Below, piece by piece: positions 51,036 through 59,568 of a stretch of DNA of 64,000 nt (positions within the stretch are counted from its first letter, which is position 1; every line of letters begins with the position of its first letter). A model generated the notes under the pieces. The model saw nothing but the letters and a program-made list of their open reading frames with translations, ran no database searches and was not told the DNA's origin. Location of the stretch: contig NZ_FNGM01000001.1 of NCBI RefSeq assembly GCF_900102965.1, positions 478,053-542,052 of the forward strand, in the 5' to 3' direction. This stretch comes from Paenibacillus jilunlii. Lineage in GTDB: Bacteria > Bacillota > Bacilli > Paenibacillales > Paenibacillaceae. A program made the translations under genes and the position numbers.

Positions 51036-51257
51036 ATGCCAAACGCTATTTCATGGGTATTCACAGCATTTATTGCCGTCTGGACGGCGGTGGCAGCCTT
51101 TGCGGCAATTCGTCCGTACTCTTTTTGGCGGATTACCCAGGGCTGGAAGGCGGTAAGGGAGCCGCCCAGAGCCTATTTTGTAGTTTCTGCTATAGGTGCA
51201 TCCATATTTGCAGCTGTTGGGCTTGGACTGTTGCTGTTGCCTTATTTTCTAAAATAA
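51036..51257 (+). CDS. Small two-helix membrane protein (DUF6199-like)
   Basis: 73 residues with two hydrophobic segments: AISWVFTAFIAVWTAVAAFA and YFVVSAIGASIFAAVGLGLL, joined by a basic loop with RPYSFWRITQGWK. This matches small DUF6199-type membrane proteins; function unknown. The ATG follows AGGAGGGG. It lies behind a promoter of the shared-spacer family and a short hairpin leader. Confidence 0.7.
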   Translation: MPNAISWVFTAFIAVWTAVAAFAAIRPYSFWRITQGWKAVREPPRAYFVVSAIGASIFAAVGLGLLLLPYFLK

Positions 51258-51299
51258 TATAAAGAATTGCAGGCATGGAAGGTATGTGAAGCAGAATAA

Positions 51300-51491
51300 C
51301 TAGAATTTCTCCGGTTTTTCAATTATGATGGAAGCCACCTCGCCACATTGTTTACAAAAGATAAAAATCACGGGCGAGCCAAAAGAAAAAGACTTGCCGA
51401 TCGGCATGACGTTGGCATAACCGTTTCTCATTTCTCCTTCTGTAAAATTGCTGCTTCCGCATGTCTTGCACACCCTGTTTTCTTGCTTCAT
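51300..51491 (-). CDS. Small zinc-ribbon-like protein
   Basis: 63 residues with two CxxC pairs, C8/C11 and C46/C49 (VCKTCG and IFCKQCG), which would bind one zinc ion. Such proteins have been named by analogy with transcription factor TFIIIB zinc ribbons, but their function in Firmicutes is unknown. The ATG follows GGAGGCG. It is convergent with the DUF6199-like gene and transcribed alone. The opposite strand was not called. Confidence 0.65.
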   Translation of the reverse strand: MKQENRVCKTCGSSNFTEGEMRNGYANVMPIGKSFSFGSPVIFIFCKQCGEVASIIIEKPEKF

Positions 51492-51606
51492 AAATATCGC
51501 CTCCGTTAATGAATGTCTCGTTCAATACGGTAAAAAAATGCGAATGTTCATACACTCTCTTAATAATTACCCGTTATAGTAGAAGCAACACCTGTTGTAT
51601 GCACTT

Positions 51607-51637
51607 GGCCTTGCCGGCTATCGGCAGGGTCCTTTTT
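51607..51637 (+). terminator. GGCCTTGCCGG-type hairpin with T-run
   Basis: GGCCTTGCCG / CGGCAGGGTCC stem and TTTTT. It closely resembles the hairpin at 28325-28357. A TTATAGT-type -10 is at about 51574, so a short transcript of about 55 bases is possible. Confidence 0.55.
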
Positions 51638-51745
51638 AGTTCTCAGCCGTGTTCTATGATATCAAGCATGTTTGTATAAGAATTTCATCGAGAAAGTGCA
51701 TTGAAAGCTGAGGAGGACATGCTACTATTGGGATTAAGATTATAT

Positions 51746-51764
51746 GAGAATGATAATCAATTAC
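51746..51764. promoter_or_regulatory. Fur-like box upstream of the siderophore lipoprotein
   Basis: GAGAATGATAATCAATTAC matches 15 of 19 positions of the Fur consensus and contains TGAGAATGATAATCA, a 7-1-7 form with two mismatches. It lies 27 bp before the ATG at 51791. Confidence 0.75.
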
Positions 51765-51790
51765 AATAGAGTGCGGGAGTGAAGCAATCA

Positions 51791-52810
51791 ATGGTTAAAC
51801 GGGTTAGAAGATTTATCTGGACAGCTGTACTTATTCTGGTATTGACCGTGCTTGCGGCGTGTGGAACCGATAACCATGCTGCGGACAACGGTGTCGTACC
51901 GTCAGCAAATACGGGGGCGGATGCCGCAGTAAGCAGCATGCCAGCCGATGCAGGCAGCAGCACACCTGCCGAAGCCGCAACACGGACTGTTGCCGGTGAA
52001 TTCGGGGATGTTGAAATCCCCGTGAACCCGCAGCGGGTAGCAGGGATTTACGTGGAGGATTATCTGAAGGCGCTCGGGATTACTCCGGTTGTTCAGTGGT
52101 ATCATCCGAGCTGGGGCAAGCAGGATTACCTGAACCTGGATGTGCCTGAATTCGATGTTTCGGGGAGTATAGAGGCATTGCTGGAAAAAGATCCGGATCT
52201 GATCATTCTCGACGGCGGAGCGGATGCGGCCAAAGTTGAACAATATTCCAAGATCGCACCAACCTATCGCCTGCCGGAGCGGGTGCTGCAGGACTCCAGA
52301 CAAATGCTGACAGCCATTGCAGACGCGCTGGGCATTCCGGAGAAGGCAGAAGCCGTTCTTGCAGAGTACGATCAGAAGGTGGCGGATGGAAAAGCCAAGC
52401 TGCAGCAGGCGCTGGGACAAGAAAAGGTGGCAGTCATCCGGCTGAATGTTGCGGACAAAACCTTTGCTTTATTCGGTGTCAAAAACCGTTTTACCGGTGT
52501 GTTATATGATCAATTCGGACTTACTCCAGTCCCTATGGCTGCGGAGATGACAGATTTTCAGGCTATAATATCGGAAGAGGTCATTCCTGAGCTTGAAGCG
52601 GATCATATTATTGTATTTCCTGACCATGGCGGCTGGGATACGGCGGAGAATCAGGAAGCGGCTCAACTCCTCGGCGGTCCACTGTGGAAAAACCTGCCTG
52701 CGGTGAAGAAGGGGAATATTTATAAAATGGAACGCTCCCACTGGCAGTCGGGGGCCATTACGGCCAATTCAATGAAGCTTGACGATCTGCTGGAGGCAAT
52801 GGTGAAATGA
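51791..52810 (+). CDS. Iron-siderophore substrate-binding lipoprotein
   Basis: 339 residues. A signal peptide with RRFIWTAVLILVLTVLAACG (lipobox LAAC, Cys about residue 24) precedes an Ala/Ser/Thr-rich linker and a Peripla_BP_2 domain from about residue 65. The domain is clearly related to the C-terminal half of the neighbouring regulator (VEDYLKALGITPVVQWYHPS in this protein, LEDYLLALGIVPVAQFSHPQ in the other), so both probably recognise the same ferric siderophore. ATG 51791 or GTG 51779; the first is preferred from signal-peptide shape. A Fur box precedes it. No permease is nearby. Confidence 0.9.
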   Translation: MVKRVRRFIWTAVLILVLTVLAACGTDNHAADNGVVPSANTGADAAVSSMPADAGSSTPAEAATRTVAGEFGDVEIPVNPQRVAGIYVEDYLKALGITPVVQWYHPSWGKQDYLNLDVPEFDVSGSIEALLEKDPDLIILDGGADAAKVEQYSKIAPTYRLPERVLQDSRQMLTAIADALGIPEKAEAVLAEYDQKVADGKAKLQQALGQEKVAVIRLNVADKTFALFGVKNRFTGVLYDQFGLTPVPMAAEMTDFQAIISEEVIPELEADHIIVFPDHGGWDTAENQEAAQLLGGPLWKNLPAVKKGNIYKMERSHWQSGAITANSMKLDDLLEAMVK

Positions 52811-52839
52811 AACGGAAGTAAGGCACCAAGAATCGTACA

Positions 52840-52880
52840 AGAAGGTCTATCAGCATGGTTGATAGGCCTTCTATTTTGTT
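52840..52880 (+). terminator. Intrinsic terminator of the siderophore lipoprotein gene
   Basis: AGAAGGTCTATCA pairs with TGATAGGCCTTCT around a short loop, followed by ATTTTGTT. Confidence 0.75.
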
Positions 52881-52894
52881 CTACACTAAGGTGG

Positions 52895-52909
52895 TGAAAA
52901 TGATTCTCA
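52895..52909. promoter_or_regulatory. Fur-like box upstream of the Btr-like regulator
   Basis: TGAAAATGATTCTCA matches the 7-1-7 Fur pattern TGATAATnATTATCA at 12 of 14 positions. It lies 17 bp before the start codon at 52926. Confidence 0.65.
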
Positions 52910-52925
52910 ATTAGGGGGCGGTAGA

Positions 52926-54527
52926 ATGCTGCAGGACCCGGATATCACCAATAGCAAAAAGCTGTTCTACAGCTTAATAAGTATAGAAGAAGTTACCCAA
53001 TCCCTTACCGAAAACAGTCCAGCTCCATTGTTTCAGGACAATACGCTGATTATAGTTTCAGAGGGGCAGGGCTGGGTCGAAGCGGACGAAAGACGGTTTC
53101 CAGTGGAAAAAGGCGCGGGATTCCTGTTTGATGCCGGGGCAATCCACCGGATTCAGGCAGGGGAGAAGGGGCTTTGCTTTTACCGGATTGCCTTTGAAAT
53201 TATTGGCAGGGGGAGCAGTGGGCATAGCTGGAAGGAGAGGCTGTCCATGCGCGGAATACTCCGCCCGGGACCTGTTAGCTGCAGACCTTACTCACAATGC
53301 GCATTGCTGCTCGAAGCCATCTGCCATAGCCGCAGGAGCCCGGAAGAGATCGAAGGGTTCGCGGGACATATCCGCTTTCAAGAGCTGCTGCTGTTAATTA
53401 TGCGTGCAAATGCCGCAGCGCTGAAGACAAGGGATGAGCATGAGGCGGTACAGCGTTCTATCCGCTATATGCAGGAGCATTTTAGTGAGGCGGTTACGGT
53501 CAATCAGCTTGCGGAGGTTGCAGGTGTGGGCCGTGTCCGGTTTACGCGGATTTTTAAAGAGATGACGGGGCGGATTCCCTTAGAGTATTTGAATGGACTG
53601 CGAATAGAACGGGCACAGCAGCAACTGCTTCTGACCGATGACCGTCTGCATGATATCGCATTAACTGTCGGCTACAGCAATGAATATTATTTCAACCGGC
53701 GTTTTAAGGGCTCGGTGGGAGTTACGCCCGGCCAATACCGGAGTCTCCACCAGGAAGGGCTGCGTGTATTCGCTCCTTTTCTGGAGGATTACCTGCTGGC
53801 GTTGGGGATTGTTCCGGTGGCTCAGTTCTCCCATCCCCAGTGGGGTAAACAGGAGTATCTCGGTCTCGAGCAGGTGCCAACATTCGATATTTCCACTGGA
53901 GTCTGGGACGGCCTCTCCCGCTTTATGCCCGAGCTGATTATGCTGGATGACGGCTTTCAGCGCTGGCATCTGGAGGAGTGCCGCAGGATTGCCCCGCTGC
54001 TCCGGCTCCCTTTTTATCAGGAAGACTGGCGGGCTACACTGCGCTCTGCAGCAGCCATCTTCGGCAGGACGGAACGTGTGCAGGAGGTCATCTGCAATTA
54101 TGAGCACCGGGCGAAGGGGGCCAGGCAACAGCTCAGCCGCAGCGTAAAGGACCGGAGCGTAGCCTTCCTGCGGCTCTCCTCCTGCGGAATCACTCTATAT
54201 GGTTGTGAAGAGCTGGGATATACCGGAAGCGTATTACATCATGATCTGGGGCTGCAGGCGCATCCGCTCGTCCGGGAACTCACCCGGGGCCAGAAGCGTG
54301 CGAACCTTACCGCTGAAGAGCTGTCACATCTTAATGCGGATCATTTGTTCATTACCTTTGACCGGCAGGAGGGTGAAGGGCGGGAACTGATGGATACCTC
54401 ACTCTGGAAGAGACTGCCCGCTGTACGCAGCGGATGTGTATACGAGGTTGATTTTATGGCCTGGATGAATTACGGCGTGCTGTCCCATCAGCGTAAGATT
54501 GAGGATGTACTGCGCGTGCTGGCGTGA
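52926..54527 (+). CDS. Btr-like AraC regulator with a C-terminal siderophore-binding domain
   Basis: 533 residues, no signal peptide: a cupin-like N domain (residues about 20-120), two AraC HTH motifs (SEAVTVNQLAEVAGVGRVRF and LHDIALTVGYSNEYYFNRRF, residues about 180-275), then a TroA/Peripla_BP_2-like domain (residues about 285-530). B. subtilis Btr (YbbB) has this layout and activates the feuABC-type uptake genes when its binding domain holds a ferric catecholate siderophore. The binding domain resembles the lipoprotein encoded just upstream, so the two appear to form a sensor/receptor pair. ATG 52926 follows GGGGGCGG; a Fur box precedes it. Confidence 0.9.
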   Translation: MLQDPDITNSKKLFYSLISIEEVTQSLTENSPAPLFQDNTLIIVSEGQGWVEADERRFPVEKGAGFLFDAGAIHRIQAGEKGLCFYRIAFEIIGRGSSGHSWKERLSMRGILRPGPVSCRPYSQCALLLEAICHSRRSPEEIEGFAGHIRFQELLLLIMRANAAALKTRDEHEAVQRSIRYMQEHFSEAVTVNQLAEVAGVGRVRFTRIFKEMTGRIPLEYLNGLRIERAQQQLLLTDDRLHDIALTVGYSNEYYFNRRFKGSVGVTPGQYRSLHQEGLRVFAPFLEDYLLALGIVPVAQFSHPQWGKQEYLGLEQVPTFDISTGVWDGLSRFMPELIMLDDGFQRWHLEECRRIAPLLRLPFYQEDWRATLRSAAAIFGRTERVQEVICNYEHRAKGARQQLSRSVKDRSVAFLRLSSCGITLYGCEELGYTGSVLHHDLGLQAHPLVRELTRGQKRANLTAEELSHLNADHLFITFDRQEGEGRELMDTSLWKRLPAVRSGCVYEVDFMAWMNYGVLSHQRKIEDVLRVLA

Positions 54528-54565
54528 AGGCAGAAGAACAGGCCACGTCCGTACGCAGCCTGAGC

Positions 54566-54688
54566 TTAGGGGGCAAACGATACATTTTGAACAATATAAC
54601 GGATGATAAAAAATGCGATAATCAGCAAAGAAGCCAGTCCGAGTAAAAAAGAGACGACTGCTCTATCGGAACGTTTGAGTTTGCTCAT
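54566..54688 (-). CDS. 40-residue single-pass membrane microprotein
   Basis: MSKLKRSDRAVVSFLLGLAS followed by LLIIAFFIIRYIVQN and ending SFAP. It starts at ATG 54688 after GAGGTGA at five bases, has a basic N terminus and one strong hydrophobic helix, and overlaps the end of the following minus-strand gene by 26 bases, a hint of translational coupling. No family known. It is a likely true gene that standard length cut-offs miss. Confidence 0.55.
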   Translation of the reverse strand: MSKLKRSDRAVVSFLLGLASLLIIAFFIIRYIVQNVSFAP

Positions 54689-54890
54689 TGGTTTCACCTC
54701 TGGGATTAAAGCTGACAAAACGTTTTATGGTCCAGTAAGGGAGCGTAAGCCGCCCTTCTTGGGTGGAAACCTCCAAAACATCGGAGATGGGATTGATTTC
54801 ACATTTTCCGGTATAAGTTTCCCCGCTTACCAGATGAACGCGTTGACACATACTGCTAACGAGTGCGAGCTGAATGTCCTTTTTTTTCAT
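54663..54890 (-). CDS. Small uncharacterised protein
   Basis: 75 residues beginning MKKKDIQLALVSSMCQRVHL, with a beta-rich centre (VSGETYTGKCEINPISDVLE, GRLTLPYWTIKRF) that resembles a small Sm-like or PilZ-type barrel, although I do not assign it. ATG 54890 is chosen over GTG 54899. It is immediately upstream, and overlaps, the membrane microprotein gene, so the two probably form an operon. Function unknown. Confidence 0.55.
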   Translation of the reverse strand: MKKKDIQLALVSSMCQRVHLVSGETYTGKCEINPISDVLEVSTQEGRLTLPYWTIKRFVSFNPRGETNEQTQTFR

Positions 54891-55078
54891 TTCGTCCACT
54901 TCCCTTGCTTCTATCTCTAAAATACTTTGTATTAATTATTTAAACCGAATTAGCAATCATTAACAGTCATGAAAGTTACATCTTTGTTATATTTATTAGG
55001 AGCTGATGAACCTGAAAAGTGGGTAGGCCTAAATATTATTTCTTTTTCCTGTATGCCCAAGCGTATAGGGTTATTCCG

Positions 55079-55087
55079 CATATTCTA
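55079..55087 (+). promoter_or_regulatory. SigK-like -10 box before the YjcZ gene
   Basis: CATATTCTA fits the mother-cell SigK -10 pattern CATANNNTA, 32 bp before the start codon at 55120. The -35 (AC core) is not clear. Confidence 0.35.
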
Positions 55088-55119
55088 AGCTGTACTCTAT
55101 TTTAAGGAGGAATTGAATT

Positions 55120-55233
55120 ATGGGTGAAAATGTTGGAGGATACGGCGGCGGATATGGCGCATTTACTTCTACCGGTGCTATCTTGGTTCTGTTCATTTTG
55201 CTGGTAATCATATCCAAAACTATTTTGCTGTAA
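55120..55233 (+). CDS. YjcZ-family sporulation miniprotein
   Basis: 37 residues: a Gly/Tyr-rich start (GENVGGYGGGYGAF) and a hydrophobic helix (TGAILVLFILLVIISKTILL), as in the YjcZ/YjcZ-like sporulation proteins of Bacillales that are made in the mother cell and found in the spore coat. The ATG follows TAAGGAGGA. A SigK-like -10 lies just upstream. It is too short for most automated gene callers. Confidence 0.75.
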   Translation: MGENVGGYGGGYGAFTSTGAILVLFILLVIISKTILL

Positions 55234-55279
55234 GCTGCATTACTGCAGCTCACTGCTAACGCCCATTGCAATTGCAAGC

Positions 55280-55313
55280 CAAAAACCGCCAGCTCTCAAG
55301 CTGGCGGTTTTTG
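55280..55313. terminator. Bidirectional terminator
   Basis: AAAAACCGCCAGCT / AGCTGGCGGTTTTT perfect 14-bp stem with a 6-base loop, flanked by A/T-runs, between genes ending at 55233 (plus) and 55333 (minus). Confidence 0.9.
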
Positions 55314-55332
55314 GGTGTGAAGCTGGACGGAA

Positions 55333-57039
55333 TTATCCGGCAGTGCCGACCAGCTCTTTTTCCAAAGTATAAAAACTTCTGAATCTGCCCCCTGGCTTAA
55401 GCAGCTCCTCCAGACTTCCCGTCTCAGCGATCTGCCCATCCTCCATATATATAATCTGGTCGTATAAGCCAAGCAGCTCCTCATTCATATTATGGGTGAT
55501 TGTAATCAGGGTCAGCTCGTTAAGCTTTAGTAATCTGCTCTCGATTTCATAAGCGGTCTGCATATCAATAGCCGAGGTGCCTTCATCCAGGACCAGAATC
55601 GGCTTATTGCGGATCAGTGCCCGGGCGACGGCAATCCGCTGCCGCTGGCCTCCCGACAGCTGCAAACCGTTCTCTCCGACAGGGGAGTGCAGGCCATCCG
55701 GTGTACTCTGCAAAAACTTATGAATTCCGCTGGTGTGAAGGGCCGTATCCAGCATCTGATCCGAAAACTCCTCGTGCAGGCATATATTGTGCCTGATATC
55801 GGAATCAAACATGTACACATTCTGATGGATGGTGGAGACCATTTGCTGCAGCTTTTCCCTGTCAAGCCGTTTCAAATCCGTGCCGTCAAGCGCAATGGAA
55901 CCGTCAAAGCGATCGTAATACCCCGTCAACAATTTGACCAGGGTTGATTTCCCGCAGCCGCTGGGACCTACCAGCGCGTATTTTTTTCCTTTCTCCAGAC
56001 TAAGGGAAAGATCTTGTATTACCGGATTTCCTGGTTTGTAGCTAAACTGCAGATGACGCGCCTCCAACGTGCTGTTAAATACAGGAGTAAGGCCTTCTGC
56101 ATCCGGCTCATGTTTCTCTCCGGTGAGCAAATCGATGCGTTCCTGAACAGGTTTGATCCCCTGGATTTTGGGGAGATTCTCCATGATGGCCAGCACCGGA
56201 CCCACAAAACCGCCGCTTAGCTGAACCAGGGCAACCAGGCTTCCTGCGGACAGATTGCCGGTAATGATCAGATAGGCGGCAATAAAAACAACTGCAAACT
56301 GTGTCAGAATCGCCAAAGTATGGGACACACTTTCGTTGAAGGCGAACAGCCGGTCAGCGGCAAACCGAACTCCGGCGGCCCGGTGGTTCTGCTGTTTGAA
56401 GGTGTCCTCGGCATACTTGCCCATAGCGTAGGATGTAATCACCTCGTACCCGGACAATAAATCCTTCAGGCTTGCGGTGAACGCGGACATTTGGCTGGAG
56501 ACTTCACTTTGCTTATGCTGCAGCGCTTTGCCGAATAGAGAGGGGATGGCAAACATGAGCACCATGCATCCAATCAAGATTACAGTCACCAAAGGGCTGA
56601 GATAGAGCAGTATCCCCAAAGAAACAGCAAATACCACTACATTCTGCAGAACCTGCAGCATAGGCTGGATACAGTTATCCTCCAGCAGCTTAATATCATT
56701 GGTGAGTGCGGACAAATAATCAGCCGTATTGGTTGCTGAGAAAGCTTCGGCCTTCTGCCCGAATACGCCGCGGAACACCCGCTCGCGCAGTGAAATCGTC
56801 ACATTGCGGATTAAAGCTTTGCTGCACAGCGAGTAAATAAGTCCGAACAATCCCAAAAGCAGCAAATAAACAACCGACAGCAGCAGAATTTCCCGGAAAA
56901 GCTGTCTGTCTCCCTGCAAAGCAGCGTCAATCACCTCTTGCAGGATGAGGGCAATGAGCACTCCCGCTGCTGAGGTGAGAACACTGCATAACAGTGTAAC
57001 TGTAAGCAGTACTTTGTGCTCACGGACCGCTTGTTTCAT
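55333..57039 (-). CDS. ABC exporter, fused membrane and ATPase domains
   Basis: 568-residue half-transporter: a six-helix type 1 exporter domain (residues about 10-310) and an ATPase with Walker A GPSGCGKST, Q-loop, signature LSGGQRQR, Walker B ILVLDEGTSAID and the switch His in ITHN. It should dimerise. Members of this group export lipids, peptides or drugs; the substrate is unknown. ATG 57039 is preferred over the GTG at 57051, since GGGAG is at a good distance. The ArsR-like gene upstream on the same strand (57187-58230) probably regulates it, although a terminator lies between. Confidence 0.9.
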   Translation of the reverse strand: MKQAVREHKVLLTVTLLCSVLTSAAGVLIALILQEVIDAALQGDRQLFREILLLSVVYLLLLGLFGLIYSLCSKALIRNVTISLRERVFRGVFGQKAEAFSATNTADYLSALTNDIKLLEDNCIQPMLQVLQNVVVFAVSLGILLYLSPLVTVILIGCMVLMFAIPSLFGKALQHKQSEVSSQMSAFTASLKDLLSGYEVITSYAMGKYAEDTFKQQNHRAAGVRFAADRLFAFNESVSHTLAILTQFAVVFIAAYLIITGNLSAGSLVALVQLSGGFVGPVLAIMENLPKIQGIKPVQERIDLLTGEKHEPDAEGLTPVFNSTLEARHLQFSYKPGNPVIQDLSLSLEKGKKYALVGPSGCGKSTLVKLLTGYYDRFDGSIALDGTDLKRLDREKLQQMVSTIHQNVYMFDSDIRHNICLHEEFSDQMLDTALHTSGIHKFLQSTPDGLHSPVGENGLQLSGGQRQRIAVARALIRNKPILVLDEGTSAIDMQTAYEIESRLLKLNELTLITITHNMNEELLGLYDQIIYMEDGQIAETGSLEELLKPGGRFRSFYTLEKELVGTAG

Positions 57040-57145
57040 AACATTTTCCACTCCCTAAGTTAGATTGCGGTGAAATAACAAATGGAATATACCATATTAA
57101 TTAGATGTTGGTCAAACAAATAAGTTGAATATCGAATTTATGTCT

Positions 57146-57174
57146 ATAAAAAAACTCCCCGCAGCCTTGCGGGA
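57146..57174 (-). terminator. Intrinsic terminator of the ArsR-like gene
   Basis: TCCCGCAAGGCTGCGGGGA stem, then a seven-T run on the minus strand, just beyond the stop at 57187. Confidence 0.75.
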
Positions 57175-57186
57175 AGCCGTTTGTTT

Positions 57187-58230
57187 TCATAGCAGATACC
57201 GTTCCAGTTCATCAATTAAAAGCCTTATATTGTCCGTCTCCAAATGGTAGTGGACTTTACTGTTCTTTTTGTCAATCCCCACCATCCCGCTGGCCAACAG
57301 CACATTCATATGATGGGATACTGTAGCAGCCGACAACCCTAACTGTTCAGCAATCTCCAGATTGTATTTGGGACTGGCCTTCAGTGAAGAAAGTATCTGC
57401 AATTTGCTGTTGTCGGCAAGCGCCTTTAATCTCATAAGCAGGTATTCTTTGGAATCGGCCATATGGTTGCCGGAGATGGGGAGTAAGCCGACATACAATC
57501 CGCAATAACATTGCGATGCGTACATCACCTGACCCAGAGGCATGATCAAAGCGGGATGGAGAGTACTACTCCGGCTGAATAACTCAACGAGCTTTAGAAA
57601 CCGCTCATCACCGTTCTTATGAATCGATTGCACTAACTTGGGAATCAGCTTGCCAAGCGGCTTTTCGATCTCTTTCGAGGCCTGTTCAAAAGCGGGAAGA
57701 TTTCTGCTCACCGTACTCACCAGCGCCAACATGTGTTTACGGGGCTGCTGCAGCAAGCTCATCAGCTTCCATTTCACCCCTTCCTCAAACGGGCATCCTT
57801 CAAGAAAGCTAATGATCTCATCCAATGAACGTACATTAAGGTGCGCGCCCTCAACGGCAGAACCGTGCTGCTCACTGTGTTCCGATATCAATACCTGAAG
57901 CAGTGCCTCCCGGATCCGGTCTTCAGACACTTTATCAAGCTCTGTAAGCCAGTTGGCATTTTCACACAGCAGAGCCAGCAGCACAGAGAAATACGTCTCA
58001 TCCGTAAAAAACAGGCGGTCACTGTCCCCAGTGATTTGATGCTTCTGAAAGGCCTGGATATACTTATCGATTATTTTCAGATTTTTATTGTAAAAGGCCT
58101 CGCCGTCTATGCCGAATTTGTCCAGCTCAAGGATTGTCTGTTCCTTATGCTGTTCCCTGTTGCTGCTGACATAGAGCAGGCCCATTGTTTCAAAAAGAGG
58201 ATCAAGCTGTTCCCGGATATCGAGGTTCAT
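57187..58230 (-). CDS. ArsR/DUF5937-type winged-helix regulator
   Basis: 347 residues. The C-terminal about 90 residues form an ArsR-like winged helix (LKALADNSKLQILSSLKASP, LEIAEQLGLSAATVSHHMNV, LLASGMVGIDKKNSKVHYHL). The N-terminal about 250 residues are helical and unassigned, comparable with DUF5937-type sensory regions. No metal-binding CxC is seen in the HTH, so a metal sensor role is unlikely. The ATG follows GGAGG. The ABC exporter gene follows on the same strand and is the most likely target. Confidence 0.8.
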   Translation of the reverse strand: MNLDIREQLDPLFETMGLLYVSSNREQHKEQTILELDKFGIDGEAFYNKNLKIIDKYIQAFQKHQITGDSDRLFFTDETYFSVLLALLCENANWLTELDKVSEDRIREALLQVLISEHSEQHGSAVEGAHLNVRSLDEIISFLEGCPFEEGVKWKLMSLLQQPRKHMLALVSTVSRNLPAFEQASKEIEKPLGKLIPKLVQSIHKNGDERFLKLVELFSRSSTLHPALIMPLGQVMYASQCYCGLYVGLLPISGNHMADSKEYLLMRLKALADNSKLQILSSLKASPKYNLEIAEQLGLSAATVSHHMNVLLASGMVGIDKKNSKVHYHLETDNIRLLIDELERYLL

Positions 58231-58327
58231 GGCGCCTCCAACTTATTAGTGGAATTTAGTGTTCATCTAATCTATTATATGCCTGTGGAAGTGCCTTTTC
58301 AAGCGGGCTTCAAATGCCATAGATCCC

Positions 58328-58846
<519 letters not shown>

Positions 58847-58870
58847 TTAAACGGGTCGCTCCTTTTAAAA

Positions 58871-59323
58871 TTAATAAATTCTTTTGTTTCCTTTTTTTAC
58901 AAATTCCCAGTCTTTTTCTATATTTTTTCTTGCTCTTTGGAGCAGAGTGAACATGGTTTCTAATTCTCTTGCGGAAAATCCCTCTAGGGCAACCCGATTG
59001 GAATGATCATTTTCTCTTTTAATAAAAGGATAAACATGCTGCCCTTTCTCTGTAGGAAAGAGCTTTTTATTTTTTTTGTTGTGCTTGTCTTCTTTCTTTT
59101 CAATAAAACCGTTCATTTCAAGCTTTTTTATAGCACGGGTTGCTGTCGACCGGTCTACTTTTATCATTTCAGCTAGCTTTTCCTGGATGATTCCCGGGTT
59201 TTCACATATCCGCACAAGGTATAAATACTGCCCTTTTGTAAGATCATATTCTTTAAATTCTATATTGCTCATAGAATCCAGTGCCCTTGCTATCATTCCA
59301 ATTTCCCGAAGAATTTCCTTCAT
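58871..59323 (-). CDS. MarR-family transcriptional regulator
   Basis: 150-residue winged-helix regulator: KGQYLYLVRICENPGIIQEK, then LAEMIKVDRSTATRAIKKLE and the wing ENGFIEKKEDKHNKKNKKLF, as in the MarR fold, with long dimerisation helices at both ends. ATG 59323 has AAGGAG seven bases upstream. It starts the operon with the paiA-like gene. Two inverted operators (TTGCAAATGCAA and TTGTATTTGCAA) lie upstream, so it is probably autoregulated. Confidence 0.9.
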   Translation of the reverse strand: MKEILREIGMIARALDSMSNIEFKEYDLTKGQYLYLVRICENPGIIQEKLAEMIKVDRSTATRAIKKLEMNGFIEKKEDKHNKKNKKLFPTEKGQHVYPFIKRENDHSNRVALEGFSARELETMFTLLQRARKNIEKDWEFVKKGNKRIY

Positions 59324-59344
59324 CACTTAACTCCTTAGCAGATA

Positions 59345-59415
59345 TTTTTGTTGCAAATGCAATAAAAATGGAACGGATTAAATTTAACCTAATTTTATTG
59401 TATTTGCAACAAAAA
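59345..59415. promoter_or_regulatory. Two inverted MarR-type operators
   Basis: TTGTTGCAAATGCAATAAAA (59348-59367) and its inverted near copy ending in TTTGCAACAA (59394-59412) frame a 27-bp AT-rich stretch. Each contains TTGCA / TGCAA half-sites. Both lie upstream of the MarR gene start on the minus strand. Confidence 0.7.
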
Positions 59416-59512
59416 AATAATGATCCTGGAACTCCACCTTTGTTATACAGGAATGGCGGAGGGTCTTGTTTCTTTTTTATCCCAGCCTAAGAATATCTTA
59501 CTTGTTGTTTAT

Positions 59513-59526
59513 AGAACGTATGTTTG
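59513..59526. promoter_or_regulatory. LexA-like SOS box 1
   Basis: AGAACGTATGTTTG matches the Bacillus LexA pattern GAAC-N4-GTTC with one mismatch. It lies between TTGTTT (59505-59510) and TATAAT (59529-59534), the promoter of the UvrX operon. Confidence 0.75.
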
Positions 59527-59535
59527 GTTATAATA

Positions 59536-59549
59536 CAAACAAATGTTCC
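59536..59549. promoter_or_regulatory. LexA-like SOS box 2
   Basis: CAAACAAATGTTCC contains AAAC-N4-GTTC, again one mismatch from GAAC-N4-GTTC, 10 bp after box 1 and just past the -10 box. Confidence 0.65.
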
Positions 59550-59568
59550 TGTAGTGGAGGCGGATCTT

